Assembly: GCF_003205615.1 (NCBI RefSeq)
Contig: NZ_PYBV01000011.1
Location: forward strand, 98,606-162,605
Length of the DNA: 64,000 nucleotides
Origin: Micromonospora arborensis
GTDB lineage: Bacteria > Actinomycetota > Actinomycetes > Mycobacteriales > Micromonosporaceae
Direction of reading: 5' to 3'
The notes beneath the pieces are model-generated. The model had not been told where the DNA came from. It made no database searches and saw only the letters and a program-made list of their open reading frames with translations. Below, in pieces: positions 21,801 through 29,575 of the stretch (within the stretch, counting starts at the first letter, position 1; each line of letters starts with the position of its first letter). Both the position numbers and the translations under genes were made by a program.

Positions 21801-24676
21801 CCGCCGCCGGCGGTCGGATCGAGGTCCGCGCGGGTGCCGTTGACGGACCGGTGGTCGCCACGGCCACCGTGCCGGCGACCGGCGGCTGGCAGACGTACAC
21901 GGACGTGAGCGCACCGGTCACCGGTGCCGCGAGCGGTTCGCTGTACTTCCTGGCCCGCGACCCGAACGGCGGGACGGGCTCGCTGTTCAACGTCAACTGG
22001 ATGGACTTCGTCGGCGGCGGTGTCACCGAGAACGCGCCGCCGACGGTCAGCGCCACGGCCACCCCGGCGACCGGCACCGCGCCGGTCACCGTCGCCTTCG
22101 ACGGCACGGCCACCGACGCCGACGGCGACACCCCGCTGACGTACGCCTGGGACTTCGGTGACGGAGGCACGGCGACCACCCTGGACGCCAGCCACACCTA
22201 CACCAGCCCGGGTACCTTCACGGCCACCCTCACGGTGACCGACAGCAAGGGCGCCAAGGCGTACGCCTCGGTGCCGGTGCGGGTGGACGCGCCCGACACG
22301 TCCTGCTTCGGGGCGCGTTCGGACGACTTCAACGGCAACACCCTCGACAAGGCCCGCTGGACCAGCGTGATCCGGGAGAACCAGCTCTACTCGCTCAGTG
22401 GCGGCGCGCTGCGGCTGCCCACCGGCGTGGGTGACCTCTACGGGGCTCGCAACGACGCCACCAACCTGGTGCTCCAGGCGGCTCCGACCGGTGCCTGGGA
22501 GATGACCACCAAGGTCACCCTGCCGGTGACGGCCAACTACCAGCAGGCCGGCGTCCTGGTGTACGGCGACGACGACAACTACGCCAAGCTGGACCTGCTG
22601 TACAACGGCAGCCGGCGGGTGGAGTTCATCCGGGAGACGGCAGCCACGCCGCGCAACGAGGCCGCCGACGCCACCAACGCACCGGCCGGTGACACCGTGT
22701 ACCTGCGGATCACCAGCGACGGGACGAACCTGACCGCGTCCGCCTCGGGCGACGGGCAGACCTTCACCCCGGTCGGCCGTTCGGCCGCGCTCGCCGGCAT
22801 CACCAACCCACGGATCGGGGTCTTCGCGCTCAACGGAGGCACCGAGGCGCCGGTTGTCGACGCCGCGTTCGACTCGTTCCAGGTCACGCCGGACGCCCCG
22901 GCCGGCCCGGTCGACCCGTCGGACGAGTTCACCGGCAGCTCGCTGGACAAGTGCCGGTGGGACGCCATCACGCGGGAGGACCCGACCGGTTACCGGGTCA
23001 CCGGCGGCGCGCTGCGCGTCGACGTGCCCAACGGTGACATCTACGGCACCGACAACACCGGGCCGAAGAACTTCATCCTCCAGACCGCGCCGTCCGGCGA
23101 CTGGACCCTGGAGACGAAGGTCGACGGCAGCCTGCTGAACGAGCAGTACCAGCAGGCCGGTCTACTCGTGCAGGCGGACGACGACAACTACCTGAAGCTC
23201 GACTTCATCGCGGACAACCAGGCCGGCCAGGCGGTGACGCGGCGGATCGAGTTCCGCAGCGAGATCGCCGGGGTGGTCCAGAACCCGCAGCCCGAGGCGG
23301 CCAACCTGACCTCGGCGGTGTGGCACCTGCGGCTGGCCCGCACGGGCGACACGTTCACCGCGTCGTACTCGGCCGACGGGACGACCTGGACCGCGTTGAC
23401 GGCGTTGACCAACAGCGCGGTCGGGGCGACCCCGAAGGTCGGGCTGTTCACCCTCGGCGCCAACCAGACGGCGTCGAAGACCGCCTCGTTCGACTACTTC
23501 CGGCTCAGCACGGAGGTGGCCGACGAGACCGCGCCGGTGACCACGGCGGCGGTTTCCGGCACCCCGACCGACGGGTGGTACACCGGGCCGGTGACGATCA
23601 CGCTCACCGCTGCCGACGAGGCCGGCGGTAGCGGGCTCGCCGGTACGGCGTACCAGCTGGACGGGGCTACCACCTGGACGGATTACACCGCACCGGTGGA
23701 GGTCACCGGGGACGGCGAGCACGAGCTGCGGTTCCGCTCGACCGACGAGGCGGGCAACGTGGAGTCGACGAAGACCGTCTCGGTCAAGATCGACGCCACG
23801 GCGCCGGTGACCTCGGCGACGTTCGCTCCGGCGAACGACGCCGGCTGGCACGACGGGACGATCCCGGTCGTGTTGACCTCGACCGACGCCGGTTCCGGCG
23901 TCAAGACGGTGGAGTGGTCGCTGGACGGTGGCGCGTGGACGCCGTACTCGACGCCGGTCGAGGTGACCGGTGACGGGCAGCACGAGCTGCTGTTCCGCTC
24001 GACCGACAAGGCGGGCAACGCCGAGACGCTCAAGTCGGCGGTGCTGCGCATCGACGGCACCAAGCCGACGCTGCTGGTGTCCGGGCTCGCCGACGGCCAG
24101 CTCTACGGCGACAGCCAGGACGTCCGGGTGTCCTGGCAGGCTGTCGACCCGACCTCGGGCATCGCGACCGTGGTCGGCAAGTTGGACGGCCAGGCGTACA
24201 CCAGCGGCACTCTGCAGGCCATGTACGAGCTGCCGCTCGGCCTGCACGAGCTGACCGTGACCGCGACCGACAAGGCGGGCAACGAGACCACCTCGGCGGT
24301 CCGGTTCTTCGTCACCACCTCGTTCCGGGACATGCAGAACCTGCTGGACCGGTTCAAGGCGACGGGGCGGCTCTCGGCCACGGCACACAAGCAGTTGACG
24401 GCGAAGCTGGACGCGGCCCGCAAGGCCGAGGCAGCCGGTAACGACAACAAGGCGATCAAGCAGCTGACCGACTTCCGGAACCTCGCCGCCGACGCCACCC
24501 TGGTGGCCGAGGCGGAGGTCCGGGACGTCCTGATCCGGGACGCCGACTCCATGATCGTTCGCCTCGGCGGTGCGGCCAGCAAGGCCGGCGTCAAGGCGAA
24601 CGATGGCGAACCGATCAAGGGCACCGGACGACTCGGTGGCGATGCCACCCGGCTCGCACCCGGTCGCCAGCTCTGA
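18836..24676 (+). CDS. Secreted multidomain ThuA / glucose-sorbosone dehydrogenase-like protein
   Basis: 1946 residues. Signal peptide 1-33 (hydrophobic ITATLISLALASTTLFG, AQA cleavage). Then: ThuA-like domain (about 64-285, VLVFSKTAGFRHDSIPTGIAAIQ, WYTGGGHT); six-bladed glucose/sorbosone dehydrogenase-like propeller (about 293-721, CCHAGGSMTFDSAGNLYLATGD, MGFRNPFRIG); PKD domain (725-810); CBM6-like module (about 923-1061, IAFIEDGDWW); second PKD (1065-1150); two related DUF1349/laminin-G-like modules (1158-1351 and 1360-1558, both with DDDNY after a QQAG strand); three Ig-like DxxAGN modules (about 1565-1830); and a C-terminal FIMAH-type helical domain. GTG 18836 has a close AGGAGG. Likely a cell-surface or extracellular carbohydrate-acting protein; exact substrate unknown. 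Confidence 0.88.
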   Translation: MSRSRRARVPITATLISLALASTTLFGMPAQAAPTATQVPPREAPAGSPVTQVAPKVAKAAADPYSVLVFSKTAGFRHDSIPTGIAAIQQLGAANGFTVDSSEDGAAFSDANLAKYKAVIWLSTTGDVLNADQQAAFERYVKAGGGYVGIHAASDTEYSWAWYGDLVGAYFANHPANQQATVKVEDHAHPSTATLPDRWSRFDEWYNFQTNPRPDVHVLASLDEKSYTPGAGAMGADHPTAWCQDFDGGRSWYTGGGHTRESYADPAFLSHLLGGIQTAAGVVDADCGASKTSNFEKVTLDSNTSNPMELDIAPDGRVFYIERDGRVQIVKPDTGSTVTAVDLDVFTGNEDGLIGIRLDPDFATNKWVYLYYAPNDGVTRNLLSRFTVTGDTIDPASEKQVLRVDTQRNTCCHAGGSMTFDSAGNLYLATGDNTNPFESNSYSPLDERPGRQDFDSQRTSANTNDLRGKVIRIHPEDDGTYTVPTGNLFAPGTEKTRPEIYAMGFRNPFRIGTDPKTDTLYVGDYGPDANANNPDRGPRGLVEWNIVTPGNYGWPYCTGTNEAYNDYTFPSGPSGAKFDCAAPVNNSPNNTGLTNLPPVVPATVDYGYAGDARYPEIGGGGAPMGGPVYRYDADLNSTRKWPAYYDGKALLGEWNQNKMYTMQVTADGKSLVDINQLLTGMSMVRPMDFEFGPDGALYLIEWGSGFGGNNDNSGIYRIDYIAGDRAPIAAASATPTSGAAPLAVTFSSAGSRDPDGGTLTYAWTFGDGQTSTEANPTHTYATAGNYTAQLTVTNPKGRTAVANVPITVGNTAPTVTIEFPPDGGFFNWGDQVRYTIKVTDPEDGQVDCDKVQLQVLLGHDEHAHPLEQHTGCTGTVQTSLASGHGAEANVFAVFEATYTDEGGAGGSGALTGRSIEVLQPKQKQAEYFTATGRAPVSTGGGDAGVQRETGADTAGGGQNIAFIEDGDWWSVAPADLTNITEIRFRAASAAAGGRIEVRAGAVDGPVVATATVPATGGWQTYTDVSAPVTGAASGSLYFLARDPNGGTGSLFNVNWMDFVGGGVTENAPPTVSATATPATGTAPVTVAFDGTATDADGDTPLTYAWDFGDGGTATTLDASHTYTSPGTFTATLTVTDSKGAKAYASVPVRVDAPDTSCFGARSDDFNGNTLDKARWTSVIRENQLYSLSGGALRLPTGVGDLYGARNDATNLVLQAAPTGAWEMTTKVTLPVTANYQQAGVLVYGDDDNYAKLDLLYNGSRRVEFIRETAATPRNEAADATNAPAGDTVYLRITSDGTNLTASASGDGQTFTPVGRSAALAGITNPRIGVFALNGGTEAPVVDAAFDSFQVTPDAPAGPVDPSDEFTGSSLDKCRWDAITREDPTGYRVTGGALRVDVPNGDIYGTDNTGPKNFILQTAPSGDWTLETKVDGSLLNEQYQQAGLLVQADDDNYLKLDFIADNQAGQAVTRRIEFRSEIAGVVQNPQPEAANLTSAVWHLRLARTGDTFTASYSADGTTWTALTALTNSAVGATPKVGLFTLGANQTASKTASFDYFRLSTEVADETAPVTTAAVSGTPTDGWYTGPVTITLTAADEAGGSGLAGTAYQLDGATTWTDYTAPVEVTGDGEHELRFRSTDEAGNVESTKTVSVKIDATAPVTSATFAPANDAGWHDGTIPVVLTSTDAGSGVKTVEWSLDGGAWTPYSTPVEVTGDGQHELLFRSTDKAGNAETLKSAVLRIDGTKPTLLVSGLADGQLYGDSQDVRVSWQAVDPTSGIATVVGKLDGQAYTSGTLQAMYELPLGLHELTVTATDKAGNETTSAVRFFVTTSFRDMQNLLDRFKATGRLSATAHKQLTAKLDAARKAEAAGNDNKAIKQLTDFRNLAADATLVAEAEVRDVLIRDADSMIVRLGGAASKAGVKANDGEPIKGTGRLGGDATRLAPGRQL

Positions 24677-24683
24677 TCCGACG

Positions 24684-24721
24684 AGGCCCCTCCCCGACGC
24701 CGCGGCGTCGGGGAGGGGCCT
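24684..24721 (+). terminator. Strong hairpin after the ThuA protein gene
   Basis: Perfect 18-bp GC-rich stem (AGGCCCCTCCCCGACGCC and its complement) with a 2-nt centre, 8 nt after the stop codon. Confidence 0.75.
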
Positions 24722-24749
24722 CCCCCATTCAGTAGTGAGGGAGAGGCCC

Positions 24750-25274
24750 GTGACGGGTATCCGCAAGGTGTTGGCGGCCGTGTTCGCCGGGCTGGCCCTG
24801 ACCCTGCTCTCCGCTGCCCCAGCGGCCGCTCAGGCCGACAAACTCAAGCTGACGGTGGCCGGTGACGGGGCCGAGGGGGTCACCATCCAGGCCACCCACA
24901 CCGACGGTCGTCGGCTGGACAAGGTGGTGCGGTTGGTCCTCACCGCCACCGGCCCGGACGGGCAACAGATCGGGCCGGTGCAGCTGGACCCTCAGCCCGA
25001 GGGCCACGGCTTCTACAGCAGCGGCCCGGTGCTCTCCGCCGGCAAGTGGAAGGTGACGGTCAAGTCCCCCGCTCCGTTGCAGAGCGAGGCCACCGCCACG
25101 GTGCAGGCCCAGGCGGCGCAGTCCCCGCCGGTGCCCGCGCCGGTCGCGGTGACCGCGCCAGACCGAACCGCCGGGGCGGGCGCCGGCTGGTGGCCGTTCG
25201 CGGCCGGCGGTCTCGTGCTGGTCGCCGCGGCGATGGGGGTGGCCATGCTGTTCGGTCGCCGCCGCACCGGCTGA
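24750..25274 (+). CDS. Secreted protein with C-terminal membrane anchor
   Basis: 174 residues, family not recognised. Signal peptide 1-31 ends in AAPAAAQA; a single beta-rich domain follows (KLKLTVAGDGAEGVTIQATHTDGRRLD to KWKVTVKSPAPLQSEATATV), then a Pro/Ala linker, one membrane helix (WWPFAAGGLVLVAAAMGVAMLF) and a basic stop GRRRTG. The topology is type I, exposed outside. GTG 24750 is preferred because the signal peptide begins there; the frame is open further upstream. It follows the ThuA protein gene by 73 nt beyond a hairpin, so co-expression is possible but not certain. CopC-like or FixH-like Ig folds are possible relatives. Confidence 0.75.
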   Translation: MTGIRKVLAAVFAGLALTLLSAAPAAAQADKLKLTVAGDGAEGVTIQATHTDGRRLDKVVRLVLTATGPDGQQIGPVQLDPQPEGHGFYSSGPVLSAGKWKVTVKSPAPLQSEATATVQAQAAQSPPVPAPVAVTAPDRTAGAGAGWWPFAAGGLVLVAAAMGVAMLFGRRRTG

Positions 25275-25305
25275 CCGGGGCGGCGCTGAAGCGCCATCCG
25301 ACGAC

Positions 25306-25336
25306 CGGGCCGGGCCGCGACGAGCGGCCCGGCCCG
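25306..25336. terminator. Bidirectional hairpin between convergent genes
   Basis: Perfect 13-bp stem CGGGCCGGGCCGC / GCGGCCCGGCCCG with a 5-nt loop, between the 3' ends of the anchored protein gene and the aldo/keto reductase gene. Confidence 0.7.
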
Positions 25337-25348
25337 CTGTCGTCCGGC

Positions 25349-26302
25349 TCAGAGGATGGCGCGCAGCGCCGCCAGGTCCTCGTCGCTCGGCTCCCAGGTG
25401 CCGGCGGCGGCGTTGGCGCGTACCTGCTCCGCGGTGGTGGCACCGGCGATCACCGAGGTCACCGCCGGCTGGGCGGCCAGCCCGCCGATCGCCACCTGCA
25501 GCATCGTCAGACCCCGATCGGCCGCGTACGCCTCGATCGCCTCGATGGTGTCCCAGTCGGCTGCGGCGAGCCGCTCCGCGTACCGGCCACCGCCGGAGAG
25601 CCGGCTGCCGGCCGGCGGCTGGCCGTCGCGCTTGTACTTACCGGTGAGCAGCCCGTTGGCGAGCGGGAAGAACGGCAGCATGCCAAGGCCGAACCGCTCG
25701 CAGGCCGGGATGACCTCGGTCTCGACCGAGCGCTCCAGCAGGCTGTAGTGGTTCTGGGCGCTGATGAAGCGGGCCCGACCGTTGGACGAGGCGACCCAGT
25801 CCGCGTCGGCGATCTGCCAGCCGGTGAAGTTGGAGTTGCCCAGGTACCGCACCTTGCCGTCGCGGACCAGGTCGTCCAGGGCGGCGAGGGTCTCGTCGAT
25901 CGGGGTGCCCGGGTCGGGCTCGTGCATCTGGTAGAGGTCGATGTGGTCGGTGCCCAGTCGACGCAGCGACGCCTCCACGGCGCGGGCGATGTAGCGCCGC
26001 GCACCCCGCGCCCCGAAGTCCGGTCCGTTCAGGCCGTTCATGTCCATACCGAACTTGGTGGCCACCACCACGTCGTCCCGGCGCCCCTTGAGCGCCTGCC
26101 CGAGCAGCTCCTCGGAGGCGCCCTGCGGCTCACCGTAGATGTCGGCGGTGTCGAACAGGGTGATCCCGGCGTCCAGGGCGGCGTCCACCACCGCGCGGGT
26201 GCCGTCGAGGTCGAGCTTCCGGCCAAAGTTGTTGCAGCCGATGCCGACCACGGACACCACGAGCCCGGAGTCGCCCAGCCGGCGATAGGTCATCTCAGTC
26301 AC
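25349..26302 (-). CDS. Aldo/keto reductase
   Basis: 317 residues, NADPH-dependent TIM-barrel oxidoreductase. The catalytic tetrad is visible: Asp and Tyr in FDTADIYGEP, Lys in VATKFGMD, His in LYQMHEPDPGTPIDE. NQHYSLLER-type segment (AQNHYSLLERSVETEVIPACERFGLGMLPFFPLANGLLTGKY) and the C-terminal VTSVIAGATTAEQV match the YajO/Gpr-like actinobacterial branch. GTG 26302 has a GGTGGA-type ribosome site; ATG 26293 lacks one. It is the last gene before a terminator and is 46 nt downstream of the nucleotidyltransferase gene, separated by a small GAGCCACC/GGTGGCTC hairpin. Substrate unknown. Confidence 0.9.
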   Translation of the reverse strand: MTEMTYRRLGDSGLVVSVVGIGCNNFGRKLDLDGTRAVVDAALDAGITLFDTADIYGEPQGASEELLGQALKGRRDDVVVATKFGMDMNGLNGPDFGARGARRYIARAVEASLRRLGTDHIDLYQMHEPDPGTPIDETLAALDDLVRDGKVRYLGNSNFTGWQIADADWVASSNGRARFISAQNHYSLLERSVETEVIPACERFGLGMLPFFPLANGLLTGKYKRDGQPPAGSRLSGGGRYAERLAAADWDTIEAIEAYAADRGLTMLQVAIGGLAAQPAVTSVIAGATTAEQVRANAAAGTWEPSDEDLAALRAIL

Positions 26303-26348
26303 GAGATCCACCCTATGCCGGCCTGGTCGGAGCCACCTCGTCGGTGGC

Positions 26349-27149
26349 TCAACCGACCACCTCCGAGACCAGCTCACGGGCCGCGCTGATGGTGGCGGCA
26401 AGCTCGGCGGGGCTGCGGCCGACGGCACCGAGGAGTGCCTGGGCCCTCCGCTCGAAGTCCGGTGGGGCCCCGGGCAGCCGCCCGGCCGCAGCGAGCATCC
26501 CCTTCTCGTTGACCAGCCACCGGCCCGCTCGGGCGTGCAACACTTGGGCGAGCACCCCGACCGCCCGGAACAGGCAGCCGGCGACGTACCCGCTGTCCCC
26601 TCCGGCGCTGGCCTTGGCCGCGCCGGCCAGCAGAAACCCGGCCTCCCAGCCGCCCGCCAGCAGGGCATCGGCCAGTGCGGGCGGATACTCCCGGGCCTGC
26701 TCCTTCAGCCTGGCCAGCTCGCCGGTCGGATCCGCGAGCACCTGACACAGCGCCACCTCGCCGACGTAGGCCGACGAGTAGAAGCCGAGCGGGTGCCCGG
26801 CCTGCGCCCCGACCTCGAACCAGCCGGCCCGGCAGTCCGTCCAGACGCGGTGCACCCGGTCGAGGTCCCGGTAGATCCAGTCCACCGCCGCTCCACCGAT
26901 CCGCAGCCAACCACCGCCGTCGACCCACGGACCCCAGCCACCCGGGGCGGTCAGCGCGACGTCGGCGTCGTCGGCAACCGTCACGGCGACCGCGCGCAGC
27001 GCGGGTACGTCCAGCTCACCCCGGTAGTACAGGCCCAGATCCCAGTCCGAGTCCGGACGCTGCTCACCGCGCGCCCGGCTACCACCGAGCGCCACGGCGA
27101 CCACCCCCTCGACGGCGCAGAGCCGGTCGGGCAGGTCGGCGGGGATCAC
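26349..27149 (-). CDS. Nucleotidyltransferase-domain protein
   Basis: 266 residues. The N-terminal polymerase-beta-like nucleotidyltransferase motif GGSRARGEQRPDSDWDLGLYY (GS...DxD) is intact at about residues 22-42; a third acidic residue is plausible in GAAVDWIYRD. The C-terminal 140 residues are helical, as in kanamycin/lincosamide-type transferases and in DUF4037-like proteins. GTG 27149 overlaps the ABC-F stop (GTGA), so the two are translationally coupled. Substrate unknown: antibiotic, tRNA or protein targets are all possible. Confidence 0.8.
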   Translation of the reverse strand: MIPADLPDRLCAVEGVVAVALGGSRARGEQRPDSDWDLGLYYRGELDVPALRAVAVTVADDADVALTAPGGWGPWVDGGGWLRIGGAAVDWIYRDLDRVHRVWTDCRAGWFEVGAQAGHPLGFYSSAYVGEVALCQVLADPTGELARLKEQAREYPPALADALLAGGWEAGFLLAGAAKASAGGDSGYVAGCLFRAVGVLAQVLHARAGRWLVNEKGMLAAAGRLPGAPPDFERRAQALLGAVGRSPAELAATISAARELVSEVVG

Positions 27150-28861
27150 CCGACGTCCCAGACCGGCTCCGGAGTCTCCACCACCTCGCTGTCGCCTCGG
27201 AACAGCACGAACCGGTCGAACGAACGCGTGAACCAGCGGTCGTGGGTGACCGCGATCACCGTCCCCTCGAACGCGGTCAGGCCCGCTTCGAGCGCCTCCG
27301 CGCTGGCCAGGTCGAGGTTGTCGGTGGGCTCGTCGAGCAGCAGCAGGGTCGCCCCGGACAGCTCCAGCAGCAGCACCAGGAAACGGGCCTGCTGACCACC
27401 GGAGAGCGTGCCGAAGCGCTGGTCACCCTGACCGGCCAGCTCGTATCGGCTGAGCACCCCCATCGCCGCGTGCCGGTCCATCCCGGTGCGGTGCTCGTCG
27501 CCCCGCCAGAGGATTTCGACAAGCGTCTTCGACATCAGTTCCGGCCGGTCGTGGGTCTGCGAGAAGTGCCCGGGGCGGACCCGGGCACCCAGCCGGGCCA
27601 CACCGTCGTGGGCCACCGGGGCGAGCGCGCCCGCCCCGTCGACCGGCCCGTTCGCCGGGTCCGGGTCGGTGCCGCCCCGCGCCAGCAGCCGGAGGAAGTG
27701 CGACTTGCCGGTGCCGTTGGCACCGAGCACCGCCACCCGATCGCCGTACCAGATCTCCAGGTCGAAGGGGTAGGTCAGGCCGTCGAGCTCCAACTGTTCG
27801 CAGATGACCGCGCGCTTGCCGGTCCGCCCGCCACTCAGCCGCATCCGGATGTCCTGGTCCTTGGGCGGTACGGGCGGCGGCCCGGCCTCCTCGAACTTGC
27901 GCAGCCGGGTCTGCGCGGCCTGGTAGCGCGAGGCCAACCCGTCGTTGTACGCGGCCTTCTGCTTGTACATCAGCATCAGCTCGCGCAGCTTCTGGTGCTC
28001 CTCGTCCCAGCGTCGACGCAGCTCGTCGAGGCGGGCGTGCCGGGCCACCCGCGCGGAGTGCCAGCTGGCGAAGCCGCCCGGGTGCACCCAGGCGCTGCCA
28101 CCCTCGACGGCCACCACCCGGTCGGCGCTCTGGGCCAGCAACTCGCGGTCGTGCGAGACGTAGAGCACCGACTTGGTCGACTCGCGCAGTCGCGCCTCCA
28201 GCCAGCGCTTGCCGGGCACGTCGAGGAAGTTGTCCGGTTCGTCGAGCAGCAGCACCTCGTCGGGGCCGCGCAACAGCAGCTCCAACGCGAAGCGCTTCTG
28301 CTGGCCGCCGGAGAGGGTACGCACCGGTCGGTCCCGCACGGCGTCCCAGGTCAGGTCGAGCACGATTGTCGCGACGGTGTCGAAGAGCACCTCGGCGTCG
28401 TACCCGCCGGACTCGCCCCAGGCGCCCAGCGCGTCGGCGTACGCCAACTGGGCCTTACCCGCGGCGTTGCTGAACTTGCCGCGGGCCTCGGCCGCCCGCA
28501 TGGCGGCCTCGGTCTCGCGGAGCTGGCGACCGGCGTCGCGCAGCGAGGGCGGGGCCAGCGACAACGCCAGGTCGGCGAGCGTCGACTCATCGCCGATCAT
28601 GCCGATGAACTGGCGCATCACGCCCAGCCCGCCGGCCCGCGCGACGACGCCGGTACGCACCGGCAGGTCACCGGCGACCATCCGCAGCAGCGTGGTCTTT
28701 CCCGCGCCGTTCGGCCCGACCAGGGCGACCTTGCTGCCCTCACCGACCCGGAACGACACGTCGGCGAAGAGTTCCCGACCGTCGGGCAGGATGTGCCCGA
28801 CCGCTGCCACGTCCACGTATCCCACGCCGGGATCCTGCCCCAGCGAGGCCGGGAGGGACAT
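27146..28861 (-). CDS. ABC-F family ATPase
   Basis: 571 residues, two ATPase domains and no membrane segment. Domain 1: Walker A GPNGAGKTT, signature LSGGQQKR, Walker B VLLLDEPDNFLD. Domain 2: GANGTGKSH, LSGGQQAR, LLLLDEPTDNLD. The charged linker with RRWDEEHQKLRELMLMYKQKAAYNDG lies between, matching the P-site tRNA interaction motif region. ABC-F proteins act on ribosomes, either as translation factors or by displacing antibiotics. ATG 28861 follows the methyltransferase stop by 4 nt without a strong Shine-Dalgarno sequence, which suggests coupling. Closest type cannot be settled by eye. Confidence 0.92.
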   Translation of the reverse strand: MSLPASLGQDPGVGYVDVAAVGHILPDGRELFADVSFRVGEGSKVALVGPNGAGKTTLLRMVAGDLPVRTGVVARAGGLGVMRQFIGMIGDESTLADLALSLAPPSLRDAGRQLRETEAAMRAAEARGKFSNAAGKAQLAYADALGAWGESGGYDAEVLFDTVATIVLDLTWDAVRDRPVRTLSGGQQKRFALELLLRGPDEVLLLDEPDNFLDVPGKRWLEARLRESTKSVLYVSHDRELLAQSADRVVAVEGGSAWVHPGGFASWHSARVARHARLDELRRRWDEEHQKLRELMLMYKQKAAYNDGLASRYQAAQTRLRKFEEAGPPPVPPKDQDIRMRLSGGRTGKRAVICEQLELDGLTYPFDLEIWYGDRVAVLGANGTGKSHFLRLLARGGTDPDPANGPVDGAGALAPVAHDGVARLGARVRPGHFSQTHDRPELMSKTLVEILWRGDEHRTGMDRHAAMGVLSRYELAGQGDQRFGTLSGGQQARFLVLLLELSGATLLLLDEPTDNLDLASAEALEAGLTAFEGTVIAVTHDRWFTRSFDRFVLFRGDSEVVETPEPVWDVG

Positions 28862-28865
28862 CCAA

Positions 28866-29471
28866 TTACCGGGTGACGCGCAGCACCCGGAAGCCCTTCT
28901 GGCTGGCGTACCGCTCGACCTGCCAGCTCTGCTCGGTGAGCCAGCGCTGCAGCGAGTCGCCGCCGAGGTGCCGGGCGACGACGAGCCAGCCGACGCCGTC
29001 CGGGGCGAGTCGGGGCAGCCAGCGCAGCAGCAGTTCGTGCAGCTCGTCCTTGCCGATGCGGATGGGTGGGTTGGACCAGATCTGGGCGAATTGAAGGTCC
29101 GCCGGGACGTCGTCGGGCGCGTGGACCCGGACCCGGTCGGCGGCGTCGACCCGGGCCGCGTTGGCGGCGGTCAGCTCGCGGGCGCGGGCGTTGACGTCGA
29201 CCGCCCAGACCGTGCTGGTGGGCGCCAGGTCGGCCAGCACGCACGCGATCGGCCCGAACCCGCAGCCGAGGTCGAGCAGGTCACCGACGGTATCGGCGGC
29301 GGGCAGGTCGGCCTTCCGTAGGAGTACGGCGGTGCCCGGGTCGAGACGGCTGGCGGAGAAGACGCCGCCGGCCGAGACGAGCCGGTAGTCGCGGTCGGCG
29401 ACGGAGAACTCGACCTCGCGCGGCGGAGCGTCGCTGGCGGGCTGAGCGGTGAAGTAGTGGTCGCCGGTCAC
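28866..29471 (-). CDS. RsmC-like class I methyltransferase
   Basis: 201 residues, SAM-dependent MTS-domain methyltransferase. Motif I is LLDLGCGFGPIACVLA, the acidic residue after strand 2 is AVDVNARA, and motif IV is SNPPIRIGK, the NPP(F/I) motif of N-methyltransferases acting on guanine in rRNA (RsmC/RlmG type). It is about the size of the catalytic half of RsmC, without the N-terminal duplicated domain, as usual in actinobacteria. GTG 29471 has no clear ribosome site. First gene of the minus-strand cluster with ABC-F and nucleotidyltransferase; divergent from the gene at 29576. Confidence 0.88.
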   Translation of the reverse strand: MTGDHYFTAQPASDAPPREVEFSVADRDYRLVSAGGVFSASRLDPGTAVLLRKADLPAADTVGDLLDLGCGFGPIACVLADLAPTSTVWAVDVNARARELTAANAARVDAADRVRVHAPDDVPADLQFAQIWSNPPIRIGKDELHELLLRWLPRLAPDGVGWLVVARHLGGDSLQRWLTEQSWQVERYASQKGFRVLRVTR

Positions 29472-29562
29472 GCTGGCAATTCTCGCACCGGCCCGGGGCC
29501 GACCATGACACGGCCCACGCGCACATTTCCCCGAAATTACCCCCTAAAGGGACAATCACTCC

Positions 29563-29568
29563 TACTCT
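29563..29568 (+). promoter_or_regulatory. -10 element TACTCT of a probable leaderless promoter
   Basis: TACTCT ends 7 nt before ATG 29576, and there is no Shine-Dalgarno sequence between them. The same geometry is seen at 9271-9284. No obvious -35 box. Confidence 0.5.
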
Positions 29569-29575
29569 GGGCGAC

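Noticed and set aside
18887..22195. 1102-codon open frame antisense to the secreted ThuA protein gene
   Set aside because: Composition artefact of high-GC coding DNA read on the opposite strand; Arg/Val/Gly/His-rich, no domains, while the sense strand has clear domains and a signal peptide.
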